Source: Rubinisphaera italica (GTDB lineage Bacteria; Planctomycetota; Planctomycetia; Planctomycetales; Planctomycetaceae). Taken from it: a stretch of 64,000 nt of DNA. This document shows positions 15,336 to 23,640 of the stretch, in pieces. A program made the position numbers and the translations under genes. The notes beneath the pieces are model-generated. The model was not told where the DNA came from, did not search any database, and saw only the letters and a program-made list of their open reading frames with translations. Every line of letters starts with the position of its first letter. Within the stretch, counting starts at the first letter, position 1. The stretch is taken from positions 6,280,001 through 6,344,000 of the forward strand of contig NZ_SJPG01000001.1 of NCBI RefSeq assembly GCF_007859715.1. Reading direction: 5' to 3'.

Positions 15336-15632
15336 TTATTTTCCTGACTCAAATTCTGAGATTATGGCAATTAGCTGGTCTAAATATATTTCAAGGTCAA
15401 TATATTTTATATCTGCCTTCTTCATATGCGACATGGGCATAGTAGACGTTATTTTCTTAGGTACAATATTTTTAATGTCGGGAACTTCTAAAACTAATTG
15501 ATCAATTATTCCATTGAAATCTTCCGCTATTGCCAATGAAATATGAGTCTGTTTTGAATCTGGCGATAACTTTCCCAGTGTTTTTTTAGTGGATTCAATT
15601 TTGGTTTTAAGTAGCTTTATGTTTTTTGTCAT
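15336..15632 (-). CDS. Small helical prophage protein, tandem paralog 1
   Basis: A 98-aa Lys-rich helical protein (MTKNIKLLKTKIESTKKTLG). Conserved between the tandem copies are I-S, A-x-D-[YF]-N-x-I-I-x-Q, E-x-P-D-x-K, P, I-x-x-T and a final D-L-x-I helix. The same 98-residue length in both copies supports recent common descent with substantial divergence, which would let the two form a heteromer or recognise different triggers. It lies between the 155-aa gene and its paralog in the minus-strand accessory operon. Function unknown. Confidence 0.65.
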   Translation of the reverse strand: MTKNIKLLKTKIESTKKTLGKLSPDSKQTHISLAIAEDFNGIIDQLVLEVPDIKNIVPKKITSTMPMSHMKKADIKYIDLEIYLDQLIAIISEFESGK

Positions 15633-15667
15633 ATGAAATATCCTGTCGTCTATCTATGTAAATTGTA

Positions 15668-16135
15668 TTACTTGCCCCTGAACTTTGTAATTGTCGGACT
15701 CGGCACAACGAAACCATTTTTATCAAGTTGATAATATTGCTGACCTTCATCTTTAATTAGCCTGCATTGAATAATGTTAAATATTTTCGGGGAATCAAAG
15801 GAAAGCCACGACTCATTACCATGTCTATTGCCTAGCAGATATGTTTTTAAACCTGTCATCTCGTTTCCTAGGTGAAATGCTTCTCCCAAGTCTCCATTAC
15901 TCAATTCTGAGTTAATCTTGTCCAATGCATTGTCGTCAAATTCAAGCGGAAAAATGATTTCTGGCAACCACCATTCACCATCGACCTGCTGTAACGTGAA
16001 ATGCAATAATCGATGACCACAAGGCATACGCCATTCAAAATAATCACCTGCTGAATCGCCTTGAGATATTTTCAATCCCAAAGTCTTTTCAATTTTTACA
16101 ATCAATCGCTTTTTTGACGTTCGTGTCATCCACAT
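15668..16135 (-). CDS. Prophage accessory protein, 155 aa, unknown
   Basis: First gene of the accessory operon. AGGA 8 nt before the ATG at 16135 supports this start; an in-frame TTG at 16156 is a weaker option. The protein is mixed alpha/beta: 'KKRLIVKIEKTLGLKI', 'YFEWRMPCGHRLLHFTLQQVDGEWWLPEIIFPLEF', then an acidic helix and 'ESWLSFDSPKIFNIIQCRLIKDEGQQYYQLDKNGFVV'. No signal peptide, membrane helix or enzyme motif is visible. It lies 35 nt upstream of the first 98-aa paralog and is likely co-expressed with the SieB-like gene. Confidence 0.6.
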   Translation of the reverse strand: MWMTRTSKKRLIVKIEKTLGLKISQGDSAGDYFEWRMPCGHRLLHFTLQQVDGEWWLPEIIFPLEFDDNALDKINSELSNGDLGEAFHLGNEMTGLKTYLLGNRHGNESWLSFDSPKIFNIIQCRLIKDEGQQYYQLDKNGFVVPSPTITKFRGK

Positions 16136-16224
16136 TAAATTATTCCTGATATCCAATCACCACAAATCTATTTTGATTCAGAGAGTGTACCGAACAACAG
16201 TAGGCGAAGAAAGCGGATACATCG

Positions 16225-16239
16225 TTACAAAATTTGTAA
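16225..16239. repeat. Perfect copy of prophage palindrome upstream of the accessory operon
   Basis: TTACAAA-A-TTTGTAA, 90 bp upstream of the first accessory gene start (16135) and thus well placed to control that operon. It is the last copy before the attachment region. Confidence 0.85.
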
Positions 16240-16325
16240 TCTGCCCTTGCAACTAAAACCTGAACAAGAAGCGGTTTCATCCTTAGAAATATCGGGAAGC
16301 GATTAGGAAGTGATCATGGCGAAAA

Positions 16326-16434
16326 TTTAGTTGCAAATTTGTTGCAAAGAGATCTGAATTTGTTGCAGACCTACCGATAATTTGTTGCAAAGATTGTTGC
16401 AAACTTTGTTGCAGAGCTTATTTGTTGCAGAGCT
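16326..16434. repeat. Seven direct repeats, core TTGTTGCA, next to the attachment end
   Basis: TTGCA cores start at 16331, 16342, 16363, 16385, 16397, 16409 and 16425; six are in TTGTTGCA and the first in TAGTTGCA. Consecutive starts differ by 11, 21, 22, 12, 12 and 16 bp, mostly near whole helical turns. All point the same way, and the cluster ends about 50 bp from the tRNA-Val 3' end. This is what arm-type integrase or excisionase sites look like. The stretch 16157-16325 otherwise holds only the palindrome at 16225. Confidence 0.65.
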
Positions 16435-16442
16435 AAAGACAT

Positions 16443-16477
16443 GAAAAAAGCCCTAAACCGTTGTAGTTTAAGGCTTT
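16443..16477 (-). terminator. Terminator of tRNA-Val
   Basis: A 12-bp stem (16447-16458 with 16466-16477) with one position that pairs only as G-U on the minus strand, followed by a U-tract (A-run at 16444-16449 on the plus strand). It starts 7 nt after the tRNA 3' end. Confidence 0.8.
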
Positions 16478-16483
16478 AAGAAA

Positions 16484-16558
<75 letters not shown>

Positions 16559-16648
16559 ATTTGTAGTGGGAAGTTGTATTTTAGCCGGGTTGGGGGGATC
16601 GTCAATCGAGTTTATGGAATCGTTTAGCAGGCTCGATACAAATTCCGA

Positions 16649-17416
16649 TTATTTGGGAGGGACGCCGAGGGATTTTCCTCCGTCGATGGCGATGGATGTT
16701 CCGGTGACCATGGCGGCTGCTTCGGAGAGCAGAAATGAAACATTGGCAGCGACTTCTTTGGGATGAATCATGCGGCCTTGAGCAGCAGCCAGCGGGCTAG
16801 CGTTGATGAAGGATTGGGCAGTCGCTTCCGGATCAGCTGCGGCTGCCAGATCGGCATTAATGATCCCCGTTTCACTGACCGGTCCAGGACAAATGCAGTT
16901 GACGCGAATATTGTCTCGTGACAGGCAGAGCGCGAGTGATTTCGTTAATCCTACCAGACTCATCTTGCTGATCGAGTAAACAGGATCATGGGCTCGCGGC
17001 AACAAACCTGCGTTACTGGCAATGTTGACGAGGCTCCCTTTCCCCTGTTTTCGGAAATAGGGAACCACATATCTGGATGCAAAAAAGACGGCTTTGAGAT
17101 TCGTGTCTAAAACTCGATCCCAATCCTCTTCGGAAACTTCTGTAATGTCAGCGACGTGATTCACCCCGGCATTATTGATCAGAGCCTCGATGGGACCGTA
17201 AGTAGCTGCGATTTCAATCAGCTTTGCAAGATGCTCGACCGAACGAACATCAACCAGCAGGTGCTCTTTCCAGTTTTCAATTTCATGGATTGATTCATGA
17301 GCCTGCTGCAAATCGCAACTCACAACCAGCCAGCCTTCGCCGGCCAGAAGCTGAGCGGTCGCCAAACCGATTCCGCTGGCTGCTCCTGTTACTATGGCAA
17401 CGCGATTTGGTTTCAT
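16649..17416 (-). CDS. SDR-family NAD(P)-dependent oxidoreductase
   Basis: A 255-aa classical short-chain dehydrogenase. Cofactor motif TGAASGIG (residues 10-17), NNAG (81-84), catalytic Ser134 in 'NIAS', Tyr147 and Lys151 in 'YSISK', then 'VNCICPGPV' and the C-terminal 'MVTGTSIAIDGG'. Substrate cannot be told. The ATG at 17416 gives the usual short lead before the Rossmann motif; a GTG at 17434 is in frame. It is the first chromosomal protein gene beyond the tRNA-Val/prophage junction and has no operon partner. Confidence 0.88.
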   Translation of the reverse strand: MKPNRVAIVTGAASGIGLATAQLLAGEGWLVVSCDLQQAHESIHEIENWKEHLLVDVRSVEHLAKLIEIAATYGPIEALINNAGVNHVADITEVSEEDWDRVLDTNLKAVFFASRYVVPYFRKQGKGSLVNIASNAGLLPRAHDPVYSISKMSLVGLTKSLALCLSRDNIRVNCICPGPVSETGIINADLAAAADPEATAQSFINASPLAAAQGRMIHPKEVAANVSFLLSEAAAMVTGTSIAIDGGKSLGVPPK

Positions 17417-17460
17417 AGGGCTATTAATTTTCACTTGTATTGCTGATCAATGAATCGTGC

Positions 17461-17580
17461 TCTTTCCTTCTCCTTGGGGAGACGGTAGCTGAAGACCGGG
17501 TGAGGGAATTGCCTCGACGCCCTAAATAATATTTCACGTCGCGTTCCCCCCCTCAGCCTAGCCTTCTCCCTCAGGGAGAG
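17461..17580. repeat. REP-like inverted repeats between SDR and binding-protein genes
   Basis: TCTCCCT-C-AGGGAGA at 17565-17579 is a perfect short palindrome. A degenerate copy (TCTCCTTGGGGAGA) lies near 17467-17480. The CTCTCCCTCAGGGAGAGG pattern is a widespread intergenic repeat type in bacteria. No gene is supported in this 186-bp gap. Confidence 0.5.
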
Positions 17581-17602
17581 GGGACTTATGATATAGGGCG
17601 GC

Positions 17603-18604
17603 TCAATCCACCTGAATAGGATGCAGGAGTTTTTCAAACTGCTCTTCTTTCATATTGTCTGGAGTGGCGACATATTCTCCCGTCTTAATTCGAGATTCAA
17701 CATCTTCTCCATTAAGATGAGCAAGCAAAGTTTTCACCGCCTGATATCCCATCGCCACGGGATCCTGCAGGACGATGCCCTGAACGTGCCCCTGTTCCAT
17801 GCCATCAATCAAATCGGGATTGGGATCGAAAGCGATGAATTTGACTTTGCCGGTCAGGTTCAATTCCCGCAAGGCTCCAAGCGTGCCGGTTGCATTCGGT
17901 TCGCAGACAGCAAAGATACCATCGATCTGATCGCGATATTTATCGATCACTTCAGTCGCTTTTTCCAGTGAGGATTCCGGTGTTGTCCCCGCATACTGAT
18001 CGGAAGAAATGACTGTAATTTCCGGAAAGTCGGCTTTCAGTTTCGAGAGGAATCCCTCTTCACGCTGTTCGGTACTTTCGCTGCCGGCATTATACCGCAG
18101 CATGACGACTTCCCCTTTGCCATCCAGGATTTCCGCCAGTTTTTCGGCAGCCAGTTCTCCCCCCCGAAAATTATCGGTCGCCACATAACTGACAATCGCA
18201 GACTCATCTCCCAAAGCACTATCAAATATAACGACGGGTATCTCTTCGTCATTGGCATGCAGAACACTATCGATCAGAGCCTGAGAATCGAGAGGAGCCA
18301 GGACAATACCATCAACATTCTTGACGATAAAATCTTCAACCACACTAATCTGACCGGCTCGATCATTCTCCAGCAATGGCCCCTTCCACAGAATCTCGAC
18401 ATTGCCCGCTTCATCCGCGGCTTTCTTCGCACCTGCATGCACCGACTTCCAGAACTCGTGCGTTGTTCCTTTCGGAATCACAGCGATGCGAATGGTTTTG
18501 TCATTTCCTGAAGTCCCAGTATTGGAATTATTCCCATCCGGACTTCCATTACACGATGCCAATAAAAATGTGATTGCAATCAGACAAAATGTTCGAATGG
18601 CCAC
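17603..18604 (-). CDS. Sugar-type ABC transporter substrate-binding lipoprotein
   Basis: A 333-aa periplasmic binding protein of the ribose-binding (Peripla_BP_4/RbsB) type. It has a lipoprotein signal with 'FLLASC' (Cys18), a Ser/Asn/Gly linker, then 'KTIRIAVIPKGTTHEFWKSVHAGAKKAADEAG', 'QISVVEDFIVKNVDGIVLAPLDSQAL', 'VVIFDSALG', 'VATDNFRGGELAAEKL' and 'KVKFIAFDPNPDLIDGMEQGHVQGIVLQDPVAMGYQA', all characteristic. It would deliver a sugar or related small molecule to a permease, but no permease or ATPase gene is nearby, so the partner must be elsewhere or it acts as a sensor. Confidence 0.88.
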   Translation of the reverse strand: MAIRTFCLIAITFLLASCNGSPDGNNSNTGTSGNDKTIRIAVIPKGTTHEFWKSVHAGAKKAADEAGNVEILWKGPLLENDRAGQISVVEDFIVKNVDGIVLAPLDSQALIDSVLHANDEEIPVVIFDSALGDESAIVSYVATDNFRGGELAAEKLAEILDGKGEVVMLRYNAGSESTEQREEGFLSKLKADFPEITVISSDQYAGTTPESSLEKATEVIDKYRDQIDGIFAVCEPNATGTLGALRELNLTGKVKFIAFDPNPDLIDGMEQGHVQGIVLQDPVAMGYQAVKTLLAHLNGEDVESRIKTGEYVATPDNMKEEQFEKLLHPIQVD

Positions 18605-18735
18605 GGTAGATTCCTTATTGAGAGCGACTTGCCAGCGTGAAATTCACTGAAGGCATCTGAGTCTATACATATTTATTCAAGTCCTCACAATACTCACATC
18701 AGACTTCACATTCCAGTGAGGCCCCGAGAAAGGAA

Positions 18736-19863
18736 TTATGGAATCTTATTCAATAATTCCTTCCAGACCCGAGCATGAGATTTCGCAGAGGAGTTAAGAG
18801 CAAAGTGACTGCGAACCCGCTGCCGGGCTTGTTCCCCCAATAGTTTGCGGGCAGAAGAATTCAGCATCAGTGAGATGCATGTCTGGGCCAACCCCTCTGG
18901 ATCATCTACAGTTATCAACAAAGCCGAGTCCTGATCGACCAGCATTTCGGAAGTTCCACCAACATCGGTCGCGACAATAGCCACGCCACAAGCAGCTGCT
19001 TCGAGCAGAACGCGACCGAATGGTTCCTGACGGGCAGGATGGATGAGCAGATCGATTTGCGGCAGAAGCTCAGGAATATCCTCCCGATATCCGAGCCAGT
19101 GCACACGATCCGAGAATCCATTTTGAGCAACCGAGCACTGCAGGTCTTCCAGATACTCTCTGCTCTCCTGCTTCCCGGAATAGCATTCCCCAATCATCAG
19201 AAAATGCCAGTCCGGGCAATTCCTCGCCATCTCGGGAAGGGCTGCGATCAAAGTGCTGTGACCTTTCCGTAAACCAATTTGACCAATCGTTGCAGCGAAC
19301 TTTGCTTCCGGAGCACATCCCAGTTCCTCATGCAGACTTTTCGCGAACTTCCGAGGAAACTGCTCAACATCGATTCCATTGTGAATGGTCAGTAAACGAT
19401 CAGAATTGACTCCCATCAATTCATAATAATTTCGCGTAGCATCAGAAACACAAATCAGTCGACTCAAGCGACCGAGATCTGAAATCGATCCTTTGGAAAG
19501 CTTCATCATGTCTCGGATGTGCCCGACAACCGGCATCGAAATCTGCATGAGATTCCTTCCCAGAAATCGTGAAAGCGTCAGGCTGTTCGTATGCAGGATC
19601 TCGAATTGATGTTCCGAGAGAAGCTGCGTTAACTCACAGATAGCATCCGCATCATCACGCCGTACCCCAACCTCGTCACGTAAAGAAAACTCGATCTGCG
19701 GAAAGTCCAGCACACCGATCAGCTTCTCCAGATCGCCATGAGCAGGAGCCAGAAATGTGAATGAAAACTGATCCCGCAATTCATTGGCAACGCTCAGGAA
19801 CGAACGCTCTCCCCCCAATGCGGAAGGAAATTCCATAAATACTGCAATCTGGGGTAATGACAT
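18736..19863 (-). CDS. Glycosyltransferase family 4
   Basis: A 375-aa GT-B glycosyltransferase. The N-terminal domain has 'GGERSFLSVANEL' (acceptor side) and the C-terminal domain has 'FAATIGQIGLRKGHSTLIAAL', 'RVHWLGYREDIPELLPQIDLLIHPARQEPFGRVLLEAAACGVAIVATDVGGTSEML'. The E-x7-E pair (Glu280 and Glu288) binds the nucleotide-sugar donor. It is cytoplasmic or membrane-associated; acceptor unknown. The ATG at 19863 is preferred to the GTG one codon earlier. It is not linked to other polysaccharide genes here. Confidence 0.9.
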   Translation of the reverse strand: MSLPQIAVFMEFPSALGGERSFLSVANELRDQFSFTFLAPAHGDLEKLIGVLDFPQIEFSLRDEVGVRRDDADAICELTQLLSEHQFEILHTNSLTLSRFLGRNLMQISMPVVGHIRDMMKLSKGSISDLGRLSRLICVSDATRNYYELMGVNSDRLLTIHNGIDVEQFPRKFAKSLHEELGCAPEAKFAATIGQIGLRKGHSTLIAALPEMARNCPDWHFLMIGECYSGKQESREYLEDLQCSVAQNGFSDRVHWLGYREDIPELLPQIDLLIHPARQEPFGRVLLEAAACGVAIVATDVGGTSEMLVDQDSALLITVDDPEGLAQTCISLMLNSSARKLLGEQARQRVRSHFALNSSAKSHARVWKELLNKIP

Positions 19864-20120
19864 CACTGGGCTAACTGAAAGGGATCAGGAAATCTCATTT
19901 CTGAATCGTTTACGATATTTATTAATAATTTTCTATTCCATCTCCAAAATGTCCAACGGGTTCCGATGTCGATTCGTATAAATGTTCAGAATCCGGATTG
20001 TGGAATTACTGATGACTCACTTCGCGGCTCATTCGAGTCGTGCAGTCAGCCGACCTGATCTCATCTCGACCGTTCGTGTCACTTTCAGGTGTTGCGTTCG
20101 CAATACGTCAGGAGTCTGCC

Positions 20121-21845
20121 ATGTCTACAGAAGCTTCGCCCTCTCTTGCTGCTCCCGTTAAATCTACGCCGTGGTGGCTGAAACTCTATAACCACAATCC
20201 CTTTTATGTCATCAGCACTGTGCTCATGCTGACTTCCGTTCGAGCCGCCTACGGAGAAATGCCGATTGGGGAAATCAACTGCTGGGTCGTGATGGGTGTG
20301 CTCGCCGGTTACACCACCTTGCTCGCTCTGATTGGCATCTGCATCATCCGCTTCGGGAAAATCTGGGAAGACGCCCGCTCAATTCTCTTATTACTTCTGC
20401 TCCTGTTCCTGGGCATCTCGGTCAGCATGGACGATCTGTTCGTGAAACTGGAATCTCCCCATGAAGGTGCATTGCTGGCCCTGGCCGGTGTCGCATTTTC
20501 ATTCGTCATCACCGAATTAGTCCTGTTACTGACGAAAATTCAACTGCGAACCCGCTATCGCATCCCCTACTACCTCTTCCTCGTGCTATTCTTTTTCACG
20601 CCATGGTGGATGTCGCCGGAATTAAATCCCCGTTCTTCCTCTGAGACGGAATGGTTACTGCTGCTCTTTCCGGTCGCTGCTGCTGGCATTCTCCTCTTGT
20701 TACTGCCTGCTGTCTGGGGTGGTCCGAAGTATGTCCGCAACAACGGCACCCCCTGGAAGTGGCCCCTGTTTCCATGGTCGATGTTCTTTATGCTGATCGT
20801 CGCAACTTTAATCCGCTCCTACGCCTTATGCCTGACATTCGGCCCAACCGGTCCCATTTGGCATAAGCTCTCAAGCGGAGGCATGGGGATCGTCTTTTCC
20901 ACCATCTGGGGAACCTGGTTTCTGGTTCCTATTCTCTGGGCAATCCTGTTACTTTTACTCGAAGGCGGAATTGTCGCCCACTGCTCGATTCAACGCAAGT
21001 GGAGCCTTGCCCTGACTCCTGCATTAATTCTGCTGGCCTTTCCATTTGGATCCTCGACGGTCTTCACCGCTTTCTGGGATCGCATGCTCACAACAGTCGG
21101 CTCTCCCATCTGGATTGCGACTCTGCTCGTCATTCTCTTCTATGGCTGGGCGACTCTGCGAAAAGTCTCTGGCGCATTTTATGGGTTTGTCAGCTTCTTC
21201 CTGCTCCTTGCCTGGATCGATCCCAGCACCGAACAATGGCCCGCTCTCATTCCACAACGGGCCTGGCCGATTGCCATGGTTGGCTTTGGACTGCTGATCA
21301 AAGGCCTCATCAAACACTCCTCATTCTACCAGACCTCTGCCTCAACTCTGCTGATCAGCAGCATTGCAATAGTGATCCAGCAATCCAGTTATTCCCAGTG
21401 GACGACCGAATCCACGTTTATCCTCATCTGGCTGTCTGCTTTGATACTCGGAGCCTGCCACCGCGACGATCTCGGCTGCTTATTACGCTTTGTCGCCAGC
21501 ACTCAAGCCATCCTCGTTGGCTATCAGATTTTGACTCGCACCCTGCCTCTGGAGTTGAACATCGGCTATCGACTGCTCATCCTCGTCGCACTGACGGGGC
21601 TTTGCCTGTTGCTCGCCTTCGCAATGAAAAACCGCTGGTATCTGTTCGCATTTGCCGGCAACTTCCTGCTGCTGCTTTATGGAGCAGTGCTGATCGGCTA
21701 TCAACAGGCCAGCTCCCAGTTCGGCTCCACCGCAATGCTCACCTTCTCCTGGAGCCTGGGCATGTTACTGTTTGCGATGTTGATCAGTGCTCACAAAGCC
21801 GACTGGTTACCGAGACGATTAATTCCCAAAAACTGGACGGCATAA
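20121..21845 (+). CDS. Large polytopic membrane protein, unknown
   Basis: A 574-aa protein with about 14-16 hydrophobic segments spread over its whole length and only short loops, beginning after ~35 soluble residues. AGGAG 7 nt before the ATG at 20121 sets the start; an upstream in-frame GTG at 20040 would add an unlikely leader. There is no transporter signature I recognise; repeated W and L clusters ('LLLLLLLFLGISVSMDDLF', 'GTWFLVPILWAILLLLLEGG') suggest a structural or sensor membrane protein. It is followed by the GPP34 gene 81 bp downstream in the same direction. The 254-bp gap upstream holds no other gene. Confidence 0.7.
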   Translation: MSTEASPSLAAPVKSTPWWLKLYNHNPFYVISTVLMLTSVRAAYGEMPIGEINCWVVMGVLAGYTTLLALIGICIIRFGKIWEDARSILLLLLLLFLGISVSMDDLFVKLESPHEGALLALAGVAFSFVITELVLLLTKIQLRTRYRIPYYLFLVLFFFTPWWMSPELNPRSSSETEWLLLLFPVAAAGILLLLLPAVWGGPKYVRNNGTPWKWPLFPWSMFFMLIVATLIRSYALCLTFGPTGPIWHKLSSGGMGIVFSTIWGTWFLVPILWAILLLLLEGGIVAHCSIQRKWSLALTPALILLAFPFGSSTVFTAFWDRMLTTVGSPIWIATLLVILFYGWATLRKVSGAFYGFVSFFLLLAWIDPSTEQWPALIPQRAWPIAMVGFGLLIKGLIKHSSFYQTSASTLLISSIAIVIQQSSYSQWTTESTFILIWLSALILGACHRDDLGCLLRFVASTQAILVGYQILTRTLPLELNIGYRLLILVALTGLCLLLAFAMKNRWYLFAFAGNFLLLLYGAVLIGYQQASSQFGSTAMLTFSWSLGMLLFAMLISAHKADWLPRRLIPKNWTA

Positions 21846-21926
21846 TTCCGCAAAACTTTTGGCTCTCCCTCTGCATGTTGTTATACTGAACAAACCACTT
21901 CGCGTGTCTCAGTAACAAAGGACAGT

Positions 21927-22616
21927 ATGACAGAATCAAAACCGCTGCACCTGTATGAAGAATTGCTGCTCCTGGCTCTGCATGATGAAAAGGGAACCTT
22001 AAACGGCGGGTATATCGAGCATGCGCTGGCCGGTGCAGTTCTGGCAGAACTTTTGCTCGAAGATCAGATCATTATCGATGATCAAGCCAACGGTCTCATC
22101 AAGCTGCAAATGGATAAAGAACCAGACGATCCCTTATTCCGCAAAGCCTATCGTCTGATCAATCTCTGGCAGAAGCCGATGTCTCTGGAAGGACTCTTGT
22201 CGGAATTAGCGAACCTCTCCAGCCTCAGATATCTCGCCACAGAACAACTCTGCGACCGAGGCGTCGTTGAGAATGTTGAAGAGACAATCCTGTACATCTT
22301 CTCAAGAAATATTTACCCCACTCTCAACCCCGCTCCCGAACAGGAAATCGTCTCACGCATCCGCGATGGCATTTTCAACGATGAAGCCCAACTCGATCCC
22401 CGCACCTGCGCGTTAATCTCTCTGGCTCATCACACCGATTACATCACTGCAGCAATCAGCTTTCACGAACGCGCAAAGCATAAAGCTCGCATCGAAGTGA
22501 TCGCTAAAGAAGAACTCGCAGGCTCCGCAACCCAAAAAGCCATTGCCGCCTGCCAGGCCGCCGTCACAGCATCAATACTGATGACAACCATCATGATGAG
22601 TCAGGTCAATACTTAG
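21927..22616 (+). CDS. GPP34 (GOLPH3/Vps74-like) family protein
   Basis: A 229-aa protein with the GPP34 layout: 'LHLYEELLLLALHDEKGTL' at the start, 'HALAGAVLAELLLEDQIII', 'SLRYLATEQLCDRGVVE' and 'LDPRTCALISLAHHTDYI'. In eukaryotes this fold binds phosphatidylinositol-4-phosphate and retains Golgi enzymes; the role of bacterial members is poorly defined. AAAGGA precedes the ATG. The C-terminus ends in a helix 'AVTASILMTTIMMS'. It lies between two unrelated membrane-protein genes, both on the same strand. Confidence 0.85.
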   Translation: MTESKPLHLYEELLLLALHDEKGTLNGGYIEHALAGAVLAELLLEDQIIIDDQANGLIKLQMDKEPDDPLFRKAYRLINLWQKPMSLEGLLSELANLSSLRYLATEQLCDRGVVENVEETILYIFSRNIYPTLNPAPEQEIVSRIRDGIFNDEAQLDPRTCALISLAHHTDYITAAISFHERAKHKARIEVIAKEELAGSATQKAIAACQAAVTASILMTTIMMSQVNT

Positions 22617-22796
22617 CTGAGTGATCATCGCGAGAATCCTCTGCGACATTATCTGTTCTATGATTGGGTGAATTCCGCTCGAAAAATGAACACCATATCG
22701 ATTTGAAATCGAAAGACTGGAAATGCATATCGAACTGGGTTAACTTCGACAAAAGTGATTTCTGAAGTATTTATTCTCAGCTCATTGAATTTCGCC

Positions 22797-23615
22797 ATGC
22801 AGAACGATGACACACAGGAACTCGAAAAGCGATGCGAGGACCTCATTCAAACGTTGCCGCTCCAATCGCTGCAAACGATGCTGATCATTTTAATTCCTGG
22901 AGCAGTATTATTTGCGAGCGGCGTGTTCGGGCTGACACAATTGCCCGCGAATCCCTCAGGCTGGGACGTTGGTCTGGCTGTCACTTTTGCAGTGACCGGA
23001 GGCGCGACTATGGTCTTCATGGGCATTCTCTTTCTGGATCGCCGATTCCGTCGCAAGACTTTCCGAGAGATGTTGTCCGGTCAACCGCTCGCCCATTGGA
23101 GCTACACGACAGATGAGTGGGCTAGTTATTGCAGTCTGCAAAATCAGCGACGGGATGAGAATACTCCCTTCACATCGTCTTCTGTTATTGCCTGGTTATT
23201 AATTGGAGGAATCTTTGCAGGCCTCACCATGTTGATCAGTTGGAACTGGGGAGAACATCGAGGAACGGCCATCGGAATTGCCTTTGCCTCTGGTGTTCTG
23301 TTCGCCGTTCTCATGACAATTTTCGAGTGGCTTGGCTGGACGATGTGGTGTCGCGCACTGGAAAATCGGCAGGGGGAAACTTTCATCATGCCCGGCTGCG
23401 TTTATTTTCATAGTCGCCTGCATAGCTGGGGGCACTGGGGAGGCAGGCTCAAATCTCTCACTCACGAAAAACAGAATGAGCTTCCTCTCTCAATCCTGAA
23501 GTTCGAAGTCGCAGTCATCAGTAAGAACGGCGAACACATTCATCATCTCGAAGTCCCCGTTCCGAGAGAAAAACAGGAGGAAGCGGATCGAATTCTGCAG
23601 GAACTGCAGCGCTAA
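22797..23615 (+). CDS. Membrane protein with four predicted helices, unknown
   Basis: A 272-aa protein. Hydrophobic segments lie at about 20-42, 54-77, 122-146 and 152-175. The C-terminal ~95 residues are soluble, with 'FIMPGCVYFHSRLHSWGHWGGRLKSL' and 'ILKFEVAVISKNGEHIHHLEVPVP'. I recognise no family. The ATG at 22797 is chosen over an in-frame GTG at 22755; neither has a strong Shine-Dalgarno. It is convergent with the alcohol dehydrogenase gene 25 bp further. Confidence 0.6.
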   Translation: MQNDDTQELEKRCEDLIQTLPLQSLQTMLIILIPGAVLFASGVFGLTQLPANPSGWDVGLAVTFAVTGGATMVFMGILFLDRRFRRKTFREMLSGQPLAHWSYTTDEWASYCSLQNQRRDENTPFTSSSVIAWLLIGGIFAGLTMLISWNWGEHRGTAIGIAFASGVLFAVLMTIFEWLGWTMWCRALENRQGETFIMPGCVYFHSRLHSWGHWGGRLKSLTHEKQNELPLSILKFEVAVISKNGEHIHHLEVPVPREKQEEADRILQELQR

Positions 23616-23640
23616 CTAAAACAATCCACTTCCCTTCCCC

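Noticed and set aside
16326..16434. Possible CRISPR array made of TTTGTTGCA repeats
   Set aside because: Repeats are only 8-12 bp and spacing varies from 11 to 22 bp; there are no cas genes. It fits integrase/excisionase sites instead.
20999..21889. A 296-codon plus-strand frame inside the polytopic membrane protein gene
   Set aside because: It is out of frame with a clear membrane protein, rich in H, R and S typical of a shadow frame, and lacks a ribosome site.
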